Positions 1 to 9,308 of a DNA stretch of 64,000 bases are shown piece by piece. The notes below the pieces were generated by a model, which saw only the letters and a program-made list of their open reading frames with translations, was not told the origin of the DNA and did no database searches. Both the position numbers and the translations under genes were made by a program. Every line of letters begins with the position of its first letter. Position 1 is the first letter of the stretch. Source of the DNA: Castellaniella sp034675905. Lineage in GTDB: Bacteria > Pseudomonadota > Gammaproteobacteria > Burkholderiales > Burkholderiaceae_B. The stretch is taken from assembly GCF_034675905.1 (NCBI RefSeq), contig NZ_JAUCCV010000004.1, positions 1 through 64,000 on the forward strand, in the 5' to 3' direction.

Positions 1-70
1 AAAAATAGTTGATGGTGATACAGTCCAAGGAGGAATCCCTCACACACAAGAACAAACAGGCTGCCCATTC

Positions 71-1546
71 ATGCCCCTTAACGAAGACATACTGATCAAC
101 GTCACCCCTTTTGAAACCCGTGTGGCCCTTACCGCCCAGGGCATCGCACAAGAGCTTCATATAGAACGCAGCATCCAGCGCGGACACGTCGGCAATCTAT
201 ACCTGGGACGCGTGGTGCGGGTGCTGCCGGGCATGCAAAGCGCTTTCGTCGATATCGGTCAAGAACGCGCAGCCTTCATCCATGTCGCCGATCTGCGGCA
301 GAATCGCCATATGCGCAGTGCGGGGGAACACACTCCCCCGACCCCCATCGAGAAACTGCTGTTCGAAGGCCAGCCGCTGCTGGTGCAGGTCATCAAAGAC
401 CCCATCGGCACCAAAGGCGCTCGTCTGGCCACCCACATCAGCATCGCCGGGCGCATGCTGGTCTATCTGCCGCATGAGCCTCATATCGGTGTCTCGCAGC
501 GTATCGGCGCGGAAGCCGAGCGCGAAGCCCTGCGCGAACGCATCCTGGCGCTGCGCCCGACCGACGAGCCCGGCGGTTTCATCGTGCGCACCCAGGCCGA
601 GGGCGCCAGCGACGAAGAGCTGGACGCGGACATCCACTACCTGCGCACGCTCTGGGCCAATATCCAGGATCGGGTCAAGCAGGCGCCGGCGCCATCCCCC
701 GTCTACACCGAACTGACCCTGGCCCAGCGGGTGCTGCGTGACATGGTCACCCCGGACACGGGCAGCATCACAGTGGATTCCCGGACGGTTTCCCAGGAGC
801 TGATCGCCTGGGCGCAGCGCTATACCCCATCCGTTGTAGAGCGCATCCATCACTACAGCAGCAACCGGCCCTTGTTCGACACCGCCAACGTGGATGAGGA
901 AATCGCGCGCGCCCTGTCGCGGCGCGTGGACCTGAAGTCCGGCGGCTACCTGATCATCGACCAGACCGAAGCGTTGACGACCGTGGACGTCAATACCGGC
1001 GGCTATGTGGGCGGACGCAATTTCGACGACACGATCTTCAAGACCAATCTGGAAGCCGCCGTGGCGATCGCCCGGCAGCTGCGCCTGCGCAACCTGGGCG
1101 GCATCATCGTGCTGGATTTCATCGATATGGATGATGCCGGACATCAGGCATCGGTTCTGGCCGAGTTGCACAAGGCATTGGCGCCGGACCGTACCCGCGT
1201 GACGGTCAGTGGCTTCAGTCAGTTGGGATTGGTGGAAATGACGCGCAAGCGCACCCGGGACTCCCTGGCCCACCAGCTGTGCGAACCCTGCCCGACCTGC
1301 CAGTCCCGGGGATCGGTGCGCACGGCCCGCACGCTGTGCTATGAGATTCTGCGGGAAATCCTGCGCGAGGCCCGCCAGTTCGACCCCAAGGAATTCCGCA
1401 TCGTAGCGTCCCAGACAGTGATCGATTTGTTCCTGGAAGAAGAAAGCCAGCACCTGGCGATGCTGGGCGATTTTGTCGGCAAGCCGATTTCGCTGGCGGT
1501 GGAAGCCAGCTACGGGCAGGAACAGTACGATCTGGTGCTGCTGTAG
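71..1546 (+). CDS. rng: Ribonuclease G
   Basis: Endoribonuclease of the RNase E/G family, acting in the cytoplasm on the 5' end of 16S rRNA precursor and in mRNA decay. The 491-residue product has the usual length of RNase G and lacks the long RNase E C-terminal scaffold. An N-terminal S1 RNA-binding domain starts around residue 40 (GNLYLGRVVRVLPGMQSAF). The catalytic DNase I-like region shows the TTVDVNTGG and GGIIVLDFIDM motifs that carry the metal-binding aspartates, and the Zn-link CEPCPTC lies near residue 405. The start at 71 begins MPLNEDILINVTPFETRVA, the normal family N-terminus. No Shine-Dalgarno lies close to this ATG; an AAGGAGG at 27-33 is about 37 bases upstream, too far for this start, and no start codon follows it in frame. 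Confidence 0.95.
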   Translation: MPLNEDILINVTPFETRVALTAQGIAQELHIERSIQRGHVGNLYLGRVVRVLPGMQSAFVDIGQERAAFIHVADLRQNRHMRSAGEHTPPTPIEKLLFEGQPLLVQVIKDPIGTKGARLATHISIAGRMLVYLPHEPHIGVSQRIGAEAEREALRERILALRPTDEPGGFIVRTQAEGASDEELDADIHYLRTLWANIQDRVKQAPAPSPVYTELTLAQRVLRDMVTPDTGSITVDSRTVSQELIAWAQRYTPSVVERIHHYSSNRPLFDTANVDEEIARALSRRVDLKSGGYLIIDQTEALTTVDVNTGGYVGGRNFDDTIFKTNLEAAVAIARQLRLRNLGGIIVLDFIDMDDAGHQASVLAELHKALAPDRTRVTVSGFSQLGLVEMTRKRTRDSLAHQLCEPCPTCQSRGSVRTARTLCYEILREILREARQFDPKEFRIVASQTVIDLFLEEESQHLAMLGDFVGKPISLAVEASYGQEQYDLVLL

Positions 1547-1566
1547 GCTGGCACTAGTTCGCTAAC

Positions 1567-1591
1567 GTGAGTTCGATCCCACTCCGTCCGC
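1567..1591 (+). repeat. tRNA-Ser 3'-end relic (T-arm and acceptor strand)
   Basis: The 25 bases read GTGAGTTCGATC then CCACTCCGTCCGC. They match the T-arm plus 3' acceptor strand of a bacterial tRNA-Ser (GTGGGTTCGAATCCCACTCCGTCCGC, recalled from the family) apart from one substitution and one missing base. No 5' half of a tRNA lies upstream, so this is a fragment and not a working gene. It is flanked by a perfect 7-base inverted repeat, GCTAACG at 1561-1567 and CGTTAGC at 1594-1600. It sits exactly where base composition drops, between rng and the decayed gene, as expected of one end of an integrated element. I found no second copy in the window. Confidence 0.55.
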
Positions 1592-1609
1592 ATCGTTAGC
1601 ACCTTAGGC

Positions 1610-3941
1610 TCACTGGCATACATGCCATCCGCCAGCGCCGGCTACGCCAGGGTAGGCTCTCAGAGAGCACCATCCAGACCCAATTTTTTGCGGCGAAAAT
1701 TCCGCCAAATCTTTAAAGACGGTATATGACTCAGCACGATCCGAGCCTTTCCCAGAGAGCGCACGCGATGCAACAATGTTTGAATCGCTACTATCCTGCT
1801 GAACATCCGACGGCACTCTCAGCACCACAATCACGGACTGCGCTGCCAACTGCCTGCAGGCAGCTGAATCGGCTCCAGCACCACTGACAATGAGCTGAGA
1901 GCCGCCTCTGGGGGGCTGTTGACGCGGGAGAGTCGTGCGGTACGAGCAGCTACCCACGAGGATCAGCTGCGCATGTTTCGCCCCCAGATAATGCGCTACC
2001 ATCCAGTGAAGATTTGCTGGCGACGTGCAGCAATATCAGCCACTGCATCCAGCACCCACCCAGGCCTTTTGACGTGACGATGGGCGTTGCATCTAAAGTT
2101 CCCTGGTTCAGACCCAATGGTATCTCTAGACAGTCCGCCACAATAGAGCCACGAGCGGCCTTGGCCAAGTGTTGACGTCGCCATAACACAGCGCTGGTGC
2201 CTCGGTGGGAGTCGTTTGGTTTTCCAGCCGACGGTTCAACCACATTGCCGTGGCCGGATCAGTCACATCTTCGGCGTACTCTCGACTCTCGCGCTGCCCT
2301 CCATGACTACGGATATATGTCACACGCTGCCCCAGCCGACGAACGATAACGGGCACCAGTGTATCAACCGGATCCAGTCCAATGCCTGCATAACCGTGAG
2401 CAGTGGAGAGATTTGATAGCCCAACAGCCGCAACACCGTAGCTGGCAACTGCGCCAAAGTGCTCTTTTGATGATCCAGTGCCGCCTGCACAAACCGCTGA
2501 TACACATCAGGCGAGGCGTCCCGAGCTGCATCGTTGAAGTACATAAAAAGGGAATTCGCACCATTTCATGACTAAACCGGGAGAATGTGCCCGAAGTCAC
2601 CATAAGGTGACTCTCCATGATCCGAAAAATAGATCACAACAGTCGGCATATCAGAGCCCTTCGCCTGCGTCATGACGTCGCTCAGGCTAAGGCTCACGTA
2701 CCGCATGGCGCTATCGTATCCTTGATCCGCCAACTGAACTGATGCATCACTGCCCACCAGCGCACCAAAAGCGGCAACACGAGATACCCCATCAAACCTG
2801 GCATCGACCGGACGACGTGCCGACTCGGGAATATTGAACAGATAATCCCCATGTCCCGCATAAGAATGCAGGAATAAAACGCCAGGTCCCCGAGGAGCAA
2901 ACTCCTGAAACCGCTGCACTGCCGTCTTGAAATGATCTTCGTCAAAAGAGACTTGGCTCCAGGCCTGCTCTCCAATCAGACCGTTATCACGGACATACTC
3001 GACTTGAGACAGGTGCTTGAACACAACAGACCCCGCCATGTTAGAAGCCCCCGTTGCCCACTGATTACTGAGAACAGCGTAGGAATAGACAAGCGATCAA
3101 GTACATCTACCAGTGAGATGCGCCGCCGTTCGGTGATGGGCAGGTAGTCCTTTTCGCGTCCACACCAAAACTAAGGGCTTCCAATAAGCTAAGCGAGGTA
3201 TGAGATGAGTAGACTGCACACGATCAAACGCGATCAAGCCTACATTCCGCTTCGCAAAATCCTCCAATTCCACCGAAGTAGCGCGCGGATATCCAAACAG
3301 CCCCCACTGCATCAATGAGGTCGACTCACCGATATAGACAATCACCCGCATCTGATGGGGTCCGATGCTGCGTGTTTGATAAGCAGCATCGGGTGCGTGA
3401 AATTATGGACAATGCCTCGTAGACCGAGGAATTGGACTCGAACCGCGAATAAGCACGATATGCCTGAGAGACAACGGGAATCAGAACAAACAGCACCCCT
3501 AGGTACTTCACCCACTTGTGAGCAGATGATCTTCCCCCAACCATGCGGCACAACCAGCCAGTCGGCTGCATAACCGCGAATCGCCAAAGACCATACAGAC
3601 CCAGCACAATCAGCAAGGTCAAGCCAAACGTTTCAAGCAGCGCCCCAAATCTTAGAGGCCGTAAGACCGCCACGACGGACTTGATATAAAACCAGGCCTC
3701 ATGCCACTCAAAATTCTGCGCCTCGAGAAAGGAGTCCGACCCCAAGCCATCCATCCAAAAGCGGACCGACTTGTAATACAAACTGAATAACAGCCCCAAA
3801 GCCAAAGACGCAGTAGCAAGTAAATGGCGATGGCGAATCCAGCAAAAAATCGCCAGAAAGACGAATCCTGCTAATAACAAAGGGCGCATGAATGATGAAG
3901 GAATGGTAAAAGTTAGCAATGCTAACACAATGAAACATCAT
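1610..3941 (-). pseudogene. Decayed membrane sulfatase / phosphoethanolamine transferase-like gene, many frameshifts
   Basis: One ancestral gene of roughly 770 codons can be followed on the minus strand through successive frames. Around 3928-3340 there is a hydrophobic N-terminus with several membrane segments. At 3350-3290 comes VIVYIGESTSLMQWGLFGYP, the nucleophile region of the EptA/OpgE-like sulfatase fold. LVDVLDRL follows near 3100-3080, then SNQWATGASNMAG from 3065, then VVIYFSDHGESPYGDFGH near 2600 (the C-terminal metal-binding motif of the fold). The frame then moves again to FSHEMVRIPFL, MYFNDAARD, and GLDPVDTLVPVIVRRLGQR near 2350. At least seven single-base indels are needed, several in homopolymer runs. 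The segment is visibly poorer in GC than its neighbours. It cannot make a full protein. The exact substrate of the ancestor is not readable, and the last 300 bases show no family I recognise. Confidence 0.75.
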
Positions 3942-3955
3942 GCCTGCGCAGTGTT

Positions 3956-4393
3956 TTACTCCCCCACATCCATCTTGTTTTCCCAGCTGCTGTCCGCCTG
4001 GCAGAGTTCCGGCTTCATCATGGCCGTCAGCATCTCATGCACCCGATCCATCTGGCCGGAGTAGTAGCTATAGGCCTTGACGTTGATGGTGCGGTTGTGC
4101 AGCAGGGTCAGGCTGAGCACGATGCTGCGGTCCCAACCGGCATCCGGCGTCGGGCGGTACACCACACGGCCAAAGGACGATTCGTTGGGTACCATCTCGA
4201 AGGTATAGGTCTGCCCGCAGGCAGCAGCATGGCGAAACAGGTTCTGTTGCACGGCGGGAAAGTCGATGGGCAGGCGGCGACGTTCCGTTACCTGATAGGA
4301 CGACGTTTCCAGTTCATTGACGGTCAGGCCGCGCGGCTGGCTGGCGCAGGCGGACAGCACGGCCAGGGATGCCAGAAGGTAAATCGTTTTCAT
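3956..4393 (-). CDS. Small predicted lipoprotein
   Basis: A 145-residue protein of unknown function. It begins MKTIYLLASLAVLSAC, a lipoprotein signal peptide with a lipobox ending at Cys16, so it should be acylated and held in the inner or outer membrane. I chose the ATG at 4393 because GGGAG lies about 6 bases upstream and the signal peptide starts directly there; an in-frame ATG at 4408 adds only MREHP. The mature part is soluble, with two cysteines besides the lipobox residue (AACGQTY, ELCQADS), and has no motif I can name. It lies 48 bases downstream of msbA on the same strand and may be co-transcribed with it. Confidence 0.75.
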   Translation of the reverse strand: MKTIYLLASLAVLSACASQPRGLTVNELETSSYQVTERRRLPIDFPAVQQNLFRHAAACGQTYTFEMVPNESSFGRVVYRPTPDAGWDRSIVLSLTLLHNRTINVKAYSYYSGQMDRVHEMLTAMMKPELCQADSSWENKMDVGE

Positions 4394-4441
4394 CGGATGC
4401 TCCCGCAAACAGATTCAAGGACTCAAGAGAAAGGGATCAGG

Positions 4442-6268
4442 CTACGCATCGACGGCTTCGCCCGCTGCGCGGTCAGGCGTATCGAGGACATCATCCCGGA
4501 ACTGCAGTTGATATAAAGAAGCATATAAGCCGCCCTGCGCCAACAGATCGGTGTGCGTGCCGGATTCTGCGATCCGCCCCTGATCCAGCACGATGATGCG
4601 ATCCGCTCTTTGCACAGTGCTGAGCCGGTGGGCAATGACCAGTGTGGTGCGTCCAGCCATCAGACGTTCCAGCGATGCCTGCACCTGGCGCTCTGCCTCG
4701 TTGTCCAGGGCGGAGGTCGCCTCGTCCAGAATCAGGATGGGCGCATCCTTGATCAAGGCTCTGGCGATAGCCAGGCGCTGGCGTTGCCCCCCTGACAGGG
4801 CGTTGGCATTGTTGCCGACCTGGGTATGGATGCCTTCCGGCAGGCTCTCGACGAAATCCCAGAGGCTGGCGGCTTCCAGGGCAGCACGAATCCGGGCCTC
4901 GGGCAGATCTCCCTGTATCCCGTAGGCCACGTTGTCGGCAATGCTGCCTTCGAACAGGACGACATCCTGACTGACCAAAGACAGCTGCGCCCGCAAGGCG
5001 TTGAGGCGGAATTCCCGCACATCGACGCCATCGATCAGGATCTGCCCGCTGCTGGGCTCGATAAAGCGGGGCAGCATATTGACCAGCGTAGTCTTGCCGC
5101 TGCCCGAGCGCCCCACCAGGGCGACGGTCTGACCAGACTGCACGGAAAAGGTCACGGCATCCAGCGTGTCGCGCGATGCGTCCGGGAAACGATGCGTGAC
5201 GGCCTGGAAAGCGATCTGTCCGGCAAAACGCCCGGCGACTTCTTGTGTGCCGGTATCGGACTCGACCGGCTCGTCGATCAAGGTGAATACGCTTTCCGCC
5301 GACACCAGCATGCGCTGGGCGGCGCCTGCAATATTGGTCAGGCGCTTGAGCGGATCAAAGATCTGACCCAGCGCCGCCATGAAGGCCGCAAAGCTGCCGA
5401 CCGTCAGACCCTGATGGTTGGCCTGATACAAGGCGACCGCCACCACGATGGCGACGGACAGCGCCACAAAGAATTGCGAAATCGGCGACATGGCCGAATC
5501 GGCGCTGGCCGCCCGCATGGCAAAACGCCGCAGGCGTGCATTGACATAGCCAAAGCGCTCGCGTTCACGGGCATAACCATCGAAAAGTTTGACGACGCGC
5601 TGACCCGCGATGCCTTCTGACACGACGCGAGTCAGCTCCGCATTCATATTGATGGTGTCGCGATTGATGCGGCGCAGGCGGCGCACGAAATACCGGCCCG
5701 TCAATACAGACAGCGGCAACATGACGAGCACGATCAGCGTCAACTGCCAGGACATGTACAGCAGCACGGCCAGCAAGGCGACGACCGTCAGCGATTCGCG
5801 CACGATGACGCGAATGACTTCCGTGGACAGGCCGCTGACGTTGCCTGCATCGATCGTGAAGCGATTCAACAAGCGCCCGCGGTCGCGGGAGCGGAAGGTG
5901 TCATCGGACATGCCCAGCAGATGCTCGAACATATCGTGGCGCAAACCCAGCAGCATATTGTTCGCGACCCAGGACATCAGATAGGTGCCCAGGAACGTGG
6001 TGACGCCGCGCACCAGCATGATGCCCACGACCGCCAAGGGGATCGACCAGATGTAGGAAGGCTGGGCGCCGGTAAAACCTTCGTCCAGCAAAGGCTTCAT
6101 GATGACGGCCAGCAGAGGCTGGGTCGCGGATGCCACGCTGAGCAGCAGCAATGCCAGCAGACCGACTTTCCAGTCCTTGCCCAGACGGATGTAAATCTGG
6201 CGCCACAGTTCCCGCCGTACGGGGCGGCTGTCAGTAGCCTGATCGGGATGGGGTTTCAACCGGCACAC
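4442..6268 (-). CDS. msbA: Lipid A export ATP-binding/permease protein MsbA
   Basis: Half-size ABC exporter that flips core-lipid A across the inner membrane using ATP. The 608-residue protein has an N-terminal six-helix membrane domain (residues about 30-330) and a C-terminal ATPase. Walker A, GRSGSGKTT, is near residue 385. The signature LSGGQRQR is near 491 and Walker B ILILDEATSALD near 510, followed by the H-loop IAHRLSTV. Start is GTG at 6268, with AAGAGA just upstream. An MsbA role rather than a generic exporter is inferred from the length and from the adjoining LPS core genes. The gene is divergent from the heptosyltransferase-like gene that follows. Confidence 0.93.
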   Translation of the reverse strand: MCRLKPHPDQATDSRPVRRELWRQIYIRLGKDWKVGLLALLLLSVASATQPLLAVIMKPLLDEGFTGAQPSYIWSIPLAVVGIMLVRGVTTFLGTYLMSWVANNMLLGLRHDMFEHLLGMSDDTFRSRDRGRLLNRFTIDAGNVSGLSTEVIRVIVRESLTVVALLAVLLYMSWQLTLIVLVMLPLSVLTGRYFVRRLRRINRDTINMNAELTRVVSEGIAGQRVVKLFDGYARERERFGYVNARLRRFAMRAASADSAMSPISQFFVALSVAIVVAVALYQANHQGLTVGSFAAFMAALGQIFDPLKRLTNIAGAAQRMLVSAESVFTLIDEPVESDTGTQEVAGRFAGQIAFQAVTHRFPDASRDTLDAVTFSVQSGQTVALVGRSGSGKTTLVNMLPRFIEPSSGQILIDGVDVREFRLNALRAQLSLVSQDVVLFEGSIADNVAYGIQGDLPEARIRAALEAASLWDFVESLPEGIHTQVGNNANALSGGQRQRLAIARALIKDAPILILDEATSALDNEAERQVQASLERLMAGRTTLVIAHRLSTVQRADRIIVLDQGRIAESGTHTDLLAQGGLYASLYQLQFRDDVLDTPDRAAGEAVDA

Positions 6269-6295
6269 TCTCTTATATACTGTCGTGAATCACGC

Positions 6296-6301
6296 ATTTT
6301 A
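6296..6301 (-). promoter_or_regulatory. Possible -10 box of msbA
   Basis: On the minus strand TAAAAT lies 27 bases upstream of the msbA GTG, placing a transcription start near 6289 and a leader of about 20 bases containing AAGAGA. No good -35 hexamer is visible at 17 bases, so this is a weak call. Confidence 0.3.
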
Positions 6302-6347
6302 GCCCGCCAGCCATGGATTTCCGCAGCGGGCCGCCGGAGCCCCCGCG

Positions 6348-7328
6348 TTGACACCAGCTACCCGACCCACCCTCTACGTACGACTGCCCAATTGGGTGGG
6401 TGACGTCTGCATGAGCCTCCCCAGCCTGGATACCCTGTTGGGGACGGGATTCCCTGTCGTCGTGTGCGCTCGCCCTTGGGCTCAGGACCTGCTGGCGGCC
6501 TACCCGCTAGCCGGTTTCGTGCCGATCCAGGGGCCCTCCTGGCGGGCGGACCGGGTCGCCGTGCGCCGCCACCTGAAACAATCCGCACCCGGCCGGCCCC
6601 TGGGGCTGCTGCTGCCGGATTCGCTGTCCAGCGCACTGGCCTTCCGCTTTGCCGGCATTCCCTGCGCTGGCTACCGGGACGACGGACGCAGCCTGATCCT
6701 GCGCTGGCCCTGCCGCAAACCCGCCGCGACGCTGCATGCCGTGCAATCATGGCACTACCTGACCCGCTACGCGCTGACGCAATGGCAATTGCCGGTGACG
6801 ACGCCGGAACCTGCCGAAGAACTGCGCTGGCAGGCAGCAGCGACCCACGACATCCAGGCATCCCAGGTGCTGGCGCAAGCCGGGCTAAACCGGGATGCCT
6901 TTGTATTGATCGCCCCCACTGCCACAGGGCTGCACAAAGGCCGCATCAAAGCATGGACGGGCTTCGACAGCCTGACCCGTTCATTGCAGGCGCGCGGAAT
7001 CACCGTGGCCATGGCGCCCCCGGCCACTGAACAGCAGGCGGCGCAAGCCGCCGCTCCGACCGCACAGCTGTTGCCCCCGCTGGGCTTGGGGGCCTTTGCC
7101 GCCCTGACCCGGCTGGCCAGCCTGGTCATCTGCAATGATTCAGGGGTATCGCACCTGGCCGCCGCCGCCCATGCCCGCCAGATCACCCTGTTCGGCGTCA
7201 CCGACCCGCACCGCACCGGCCCCTGGTCAAATCAGGCACTGCGCCTGGGGCGCCTGAACGCCTGGCCCAGCGCTCCTGACGTCCTGGATCAAGCACTGGA
7301 ACAAATGAATATCCCCCCTGCCGCATGA
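6348..7328 (+). CDS. Glycosyltransferase family 9 (heptosyltransferase II-like)
   Basis: Predicted ADP-heptose:LPS heptosyltransferase acting on the inner core at the cytoplasmic face of the inner membrane. The N-terminus LYVRLPNWVGDVCMSLP matches the GT9 glycine loop, close to the WaaF form (PxWVGD). The C-terminal nucleotide-sugar site VICNDSGVSHLAAAAHA is near residue 262, and LFGVTDPHRTGPW follows. At 326 residues it is slightly short of a typical WaaF. Start is a TTG at 6348; the only in-frame alternatives lie after the conserved loop, and the ATG at 6313 opens a 12-codon frame that ends at 6351. It overlaps the next gene by four bases (ATGA). Whether it is WaaF itself or another GT9 heptosyltransferase cannot be told here. 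Confidence 0.82.
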   Translation: MTPATRPTLYVRLPNWVGDVCMSLPSLDTLLGTGFPVVVCARPWAQDLLAAYPLAGFVPIQGPSWRADRVAVRRHLKQSAPGRPLGLLLPDSLSSALAFRFAGIPCAGYRDDGRSLILRWPCRKPAATLHAVQSWHYLTRYALTQWQLPVTTPEPAEELRWQAAATHDIQASQVLAQAGLNRDAFVLIAPTATGLHKGRIKAWTGFDSLTRSLQARGITVAMAPPATEQQAAQAAAPTAQLLPPLGLGAFAALTRLASLVICNDSGVSHLAAAAHARQITLFGVTDPHRTGPWSNQALRLGRLNAWPSAPDVLDQALEQMNIPPAA

Positions 7329-8089
7329 GTGTGTCCGAATTTCTGGCTAATCTGGTCATCCCCCTGAACCTTTCCGTTACGCTGCTGGTTCTGGCTGTCA
7401 TCCTATTCATTGCACGCTGGCGCAAGACCGCCGCCGTCATCTCGATCGGCGCCCTGGCCTGGACAGTATTCTGGTCCCTTCCGACCACTTCCTTATGGGC
7501 CGGCGGCCTGCTGGAACAACGCTATCCGCACGCGCCCGCCGCCACCCTGCCCACTGCCCAGGCCATCGTGGTGCTGGGCGGCAACACAGCCAATGGCCGG
7601 CAGAACTGGTTCGAATCCTACGATCCCCAAAACACTGTCCTGCGCACGGACACCGCCGCCCGCCTGTATGCCGCCGGGCGCGCACCGCTGATCATCGTAT
7701 CCGGGGCCGCCCTGGACGGCGGCGTGAGCGAGGCCCGCATGATGGCCTCGGCGCTGGAGCACAATGGCGTGCCAAGCGCCGCCATCATCCAGGAAGACCA
7801 CAGTCTGACCACGCATCAGAATGCGGTCTATACCGCCAAAGTGCTGCGAGAGCACCAGATTCAACGTTTTCTATTGGTGACGTCGGCGCTGCACATGCCC
7901 CGCGCCATGGCCAGCTTCCAGAAGCAAGGTCTGGCGCCGATTGCAGCACCATCGCCCGCCCAGATCGTGGTGCCTGACGAGCCGGATTTCTCTTTCTGGC
8001 TGCCGGATCTGCGCGCGCTGAACGCCAGCCGTTCAATCGTCAAGGAATATCTGGGACTGCTGGTGTACTGGGTACGCGGCTGGGTTTAA
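7325..8089 (+). CDS. ElyC/SanA/YdcF family (DUF218) membrane protein
   Basis: Inner-membrane protein of the DUF218 family, whose E. coli member ElyC affects envelope and undecaprenyl-carrier metabolism. The 254-residue product has two N-terminal membrane helices (residues about 8-32 and 38-60) and then the periplasmic DUF218 domain. Domain motifs are AIVVLGGNTANGR near residue 80, the acidic AARLYAAGRAPLIIVSG, TTHQNAVYTAKVL and a late LLVTSALHMPRAM. The ATGA overlap with the GT9 gene shows translational coupling and fits a shared envelope role. Which lipid-linked substrate it handles is not visible. Confidence 0.85.
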   Translation: MSVSEFLANLVIPLNLSVTLLVLAVILFIARWRKTAAVISIGALAWTVFWSLPTTSLWAGGLLEQRYPHAPAATLPTAQAIVVLGGNTANGRQNWFESYDPQNTVLRTDTAARLYAAGRAPLIIVSGAALDGGVSEARMMASALEHNGVPSAAIIQEDHSLTTHQNAVYTAKVLREHQIQRFLLVTSALHMPRAMASFQKQGLAPIAAPSPAQIVVPDEPDFSFWLPDLRALNASRSIVKEYLGLLVYWVRGWV

Positions 8090-8111
8090 GCCCCTAAAAA
8101 ACGGCTCAGGG

Positions 8112-9308
8112 TCACTGGTCGAGCAACGTCTGGCGTTCTCGCAGAATGTCTGCATACAGCGCCAGGTACTGCCGGGAGACCTCGGGCCAGGCATGACGCG
8201 CCAACACCGTCCGCATGCCGGCCTGCAGCCGCTCACGCAAGGCGGCATCCGAACGCAGGCGCTCGATGGCCTGCGCCAGTTCGTCTGCTCTTTCGGGGTG
8301 GCTGAGCACCAGAGCATCCTTGTCCGCCTCGACGTACTGAGCGAAACCACACCAAGGAACCGGACTGAGAATCACCGGCAGGCCGAAAGACATGGCTTCC
8401 AGGGGCGCCATGCCGAAACTGTCATTCAAGGTCGGATGCACATACAGATCAGCCGCCTGGTAGTACGGCGCCACCCGGGAGGTCTCAGAGACCAGATGCA
8501 CCCGCATGCGCACGGATTCCGGCGCACGAGCGACATAGTCGCGCGACGCGGCATTCGCCCCGACCACCAGCAGCAGGACATCATCGGGCAAGTTCTGCAA
8601 GGCGGCCAACACAGTGGGCAGGCCTTTGCGCATGGGGTTGCGCGCCACCAGCAAACACAGAGTGCCTTGCGCAGGCAGTCCCAATGCCTGACGGCTCTGC
8701 CGCCGCTGATCCGCCGACACAGGAGGCTCGACCGATACGCCTGGAGGAATCACGGGGATATCCGGTTCGGCCATGGCATAGGCCTGGCCCAACTGGCGGG
8801 CAATCAGCTGGGACACCGCCACCACCCGATGCGCGGGTTGCGGTGCGACTCGACGGGCCTCCAGTCCAAGATAGGTCTGCACCCTGGGGCTGATATAGGA
8901 CAGTCCGCGTTTGACGCGACCCATGGCCTGCACCCGCCAACGATAACGGACCGGGGTGACATGCACGACCTCGATATCTCCGCACCAGCCGTTCATGTGG
9001 GAATGGACGATGTCGAAACCCTGGTGAGTCATCCGCGCCGCCTGCCGCGCGAACAGCCAGCTACGAATCCAGTTAGGCCAGCGGCGGCTGATCCGGATCA
9101 GCCGAAACGACAGCCGCAAGTCACAAGCGGGATCGTATTCCCGTGCGAATACCGTGATGCGATGCCCCGCGGCAACGAATTCCCGCATCAAGGCCACACC
9201 ATAGGCTTCCGCCCCGCCAAAGCGGCTGCCGAAGCGATCGACGACAAAAGCGATGGACAGCCCGGTCCCGGACGGTTCATGCACCACGGGCGCAGCACGC
9301 GTGCTCAT
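8112..9308 (-). CDS. Glycosyltransferase family 4 (LPS core type)
   Basis: Retaining GT-B glycosyltransferase, likely adding a hexose to the LPS core. The N-terminal acceptor domain opens with IAFVVDRFGSRFGGAEAYGV, containing the G-G-A-E-x-Y loop of GT4 enzymes. The C-terminal donor domain has LLVARNPMRKGLPTVL near residue 225, and ADLYVHPTLNDSFGMAPLEAM with the EX7E-type motif near 305. The length of 398 is normal. This is the last gene of the minus-strand LPS series and overlaps the deacetylase gene before it by four bases (ATGA), which fixes the start at 9308 and argues for an operon. Donor sugar and linkage cannot be read from sequence. Confidence 0.85.
   Translation of the reverse strand: MSTRAAPVVHEPSGTGLSIAFVVDRFGSRFGGAEAYGVALMREFVAAGHRITVFAREYDPACDLRLSFRLIRISRRWPNWIRSWLFARQAARMTHQGFDIVHSHMNGWCGDIEVVHVTPVRYRWRVQAMGRVKRGLSYISPRVQTYLGLEARRVAPQPAHRVVAVSQLIARQLGQAYAMAEPDIPVIPPGVSVEPPVSADQRRQSRQALGLPAQGTLCLLVARNPMRKGLPTVLAALQNLPDDVLLLVVGANAASRDYVARAPESVRMRVHLVSETSRVAPYYQAADLYVHPTLNDSFGMAPLEAMSFGLPVILSPVPWCGFAQYVEADKDALVLSHPERADELAQAIERLRSDAALRERLQAGMRTVLARHAWPEVSRQYLALYADILRERQTLLDQ

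Noticed and set aside
1567..1591. Possible functional tRNA-Ser gene
   Set aside because: Only the T-arm and acceptor 3' strand are present; no anticodon arm, D-arm or 5' acceptor strand lies upstream.
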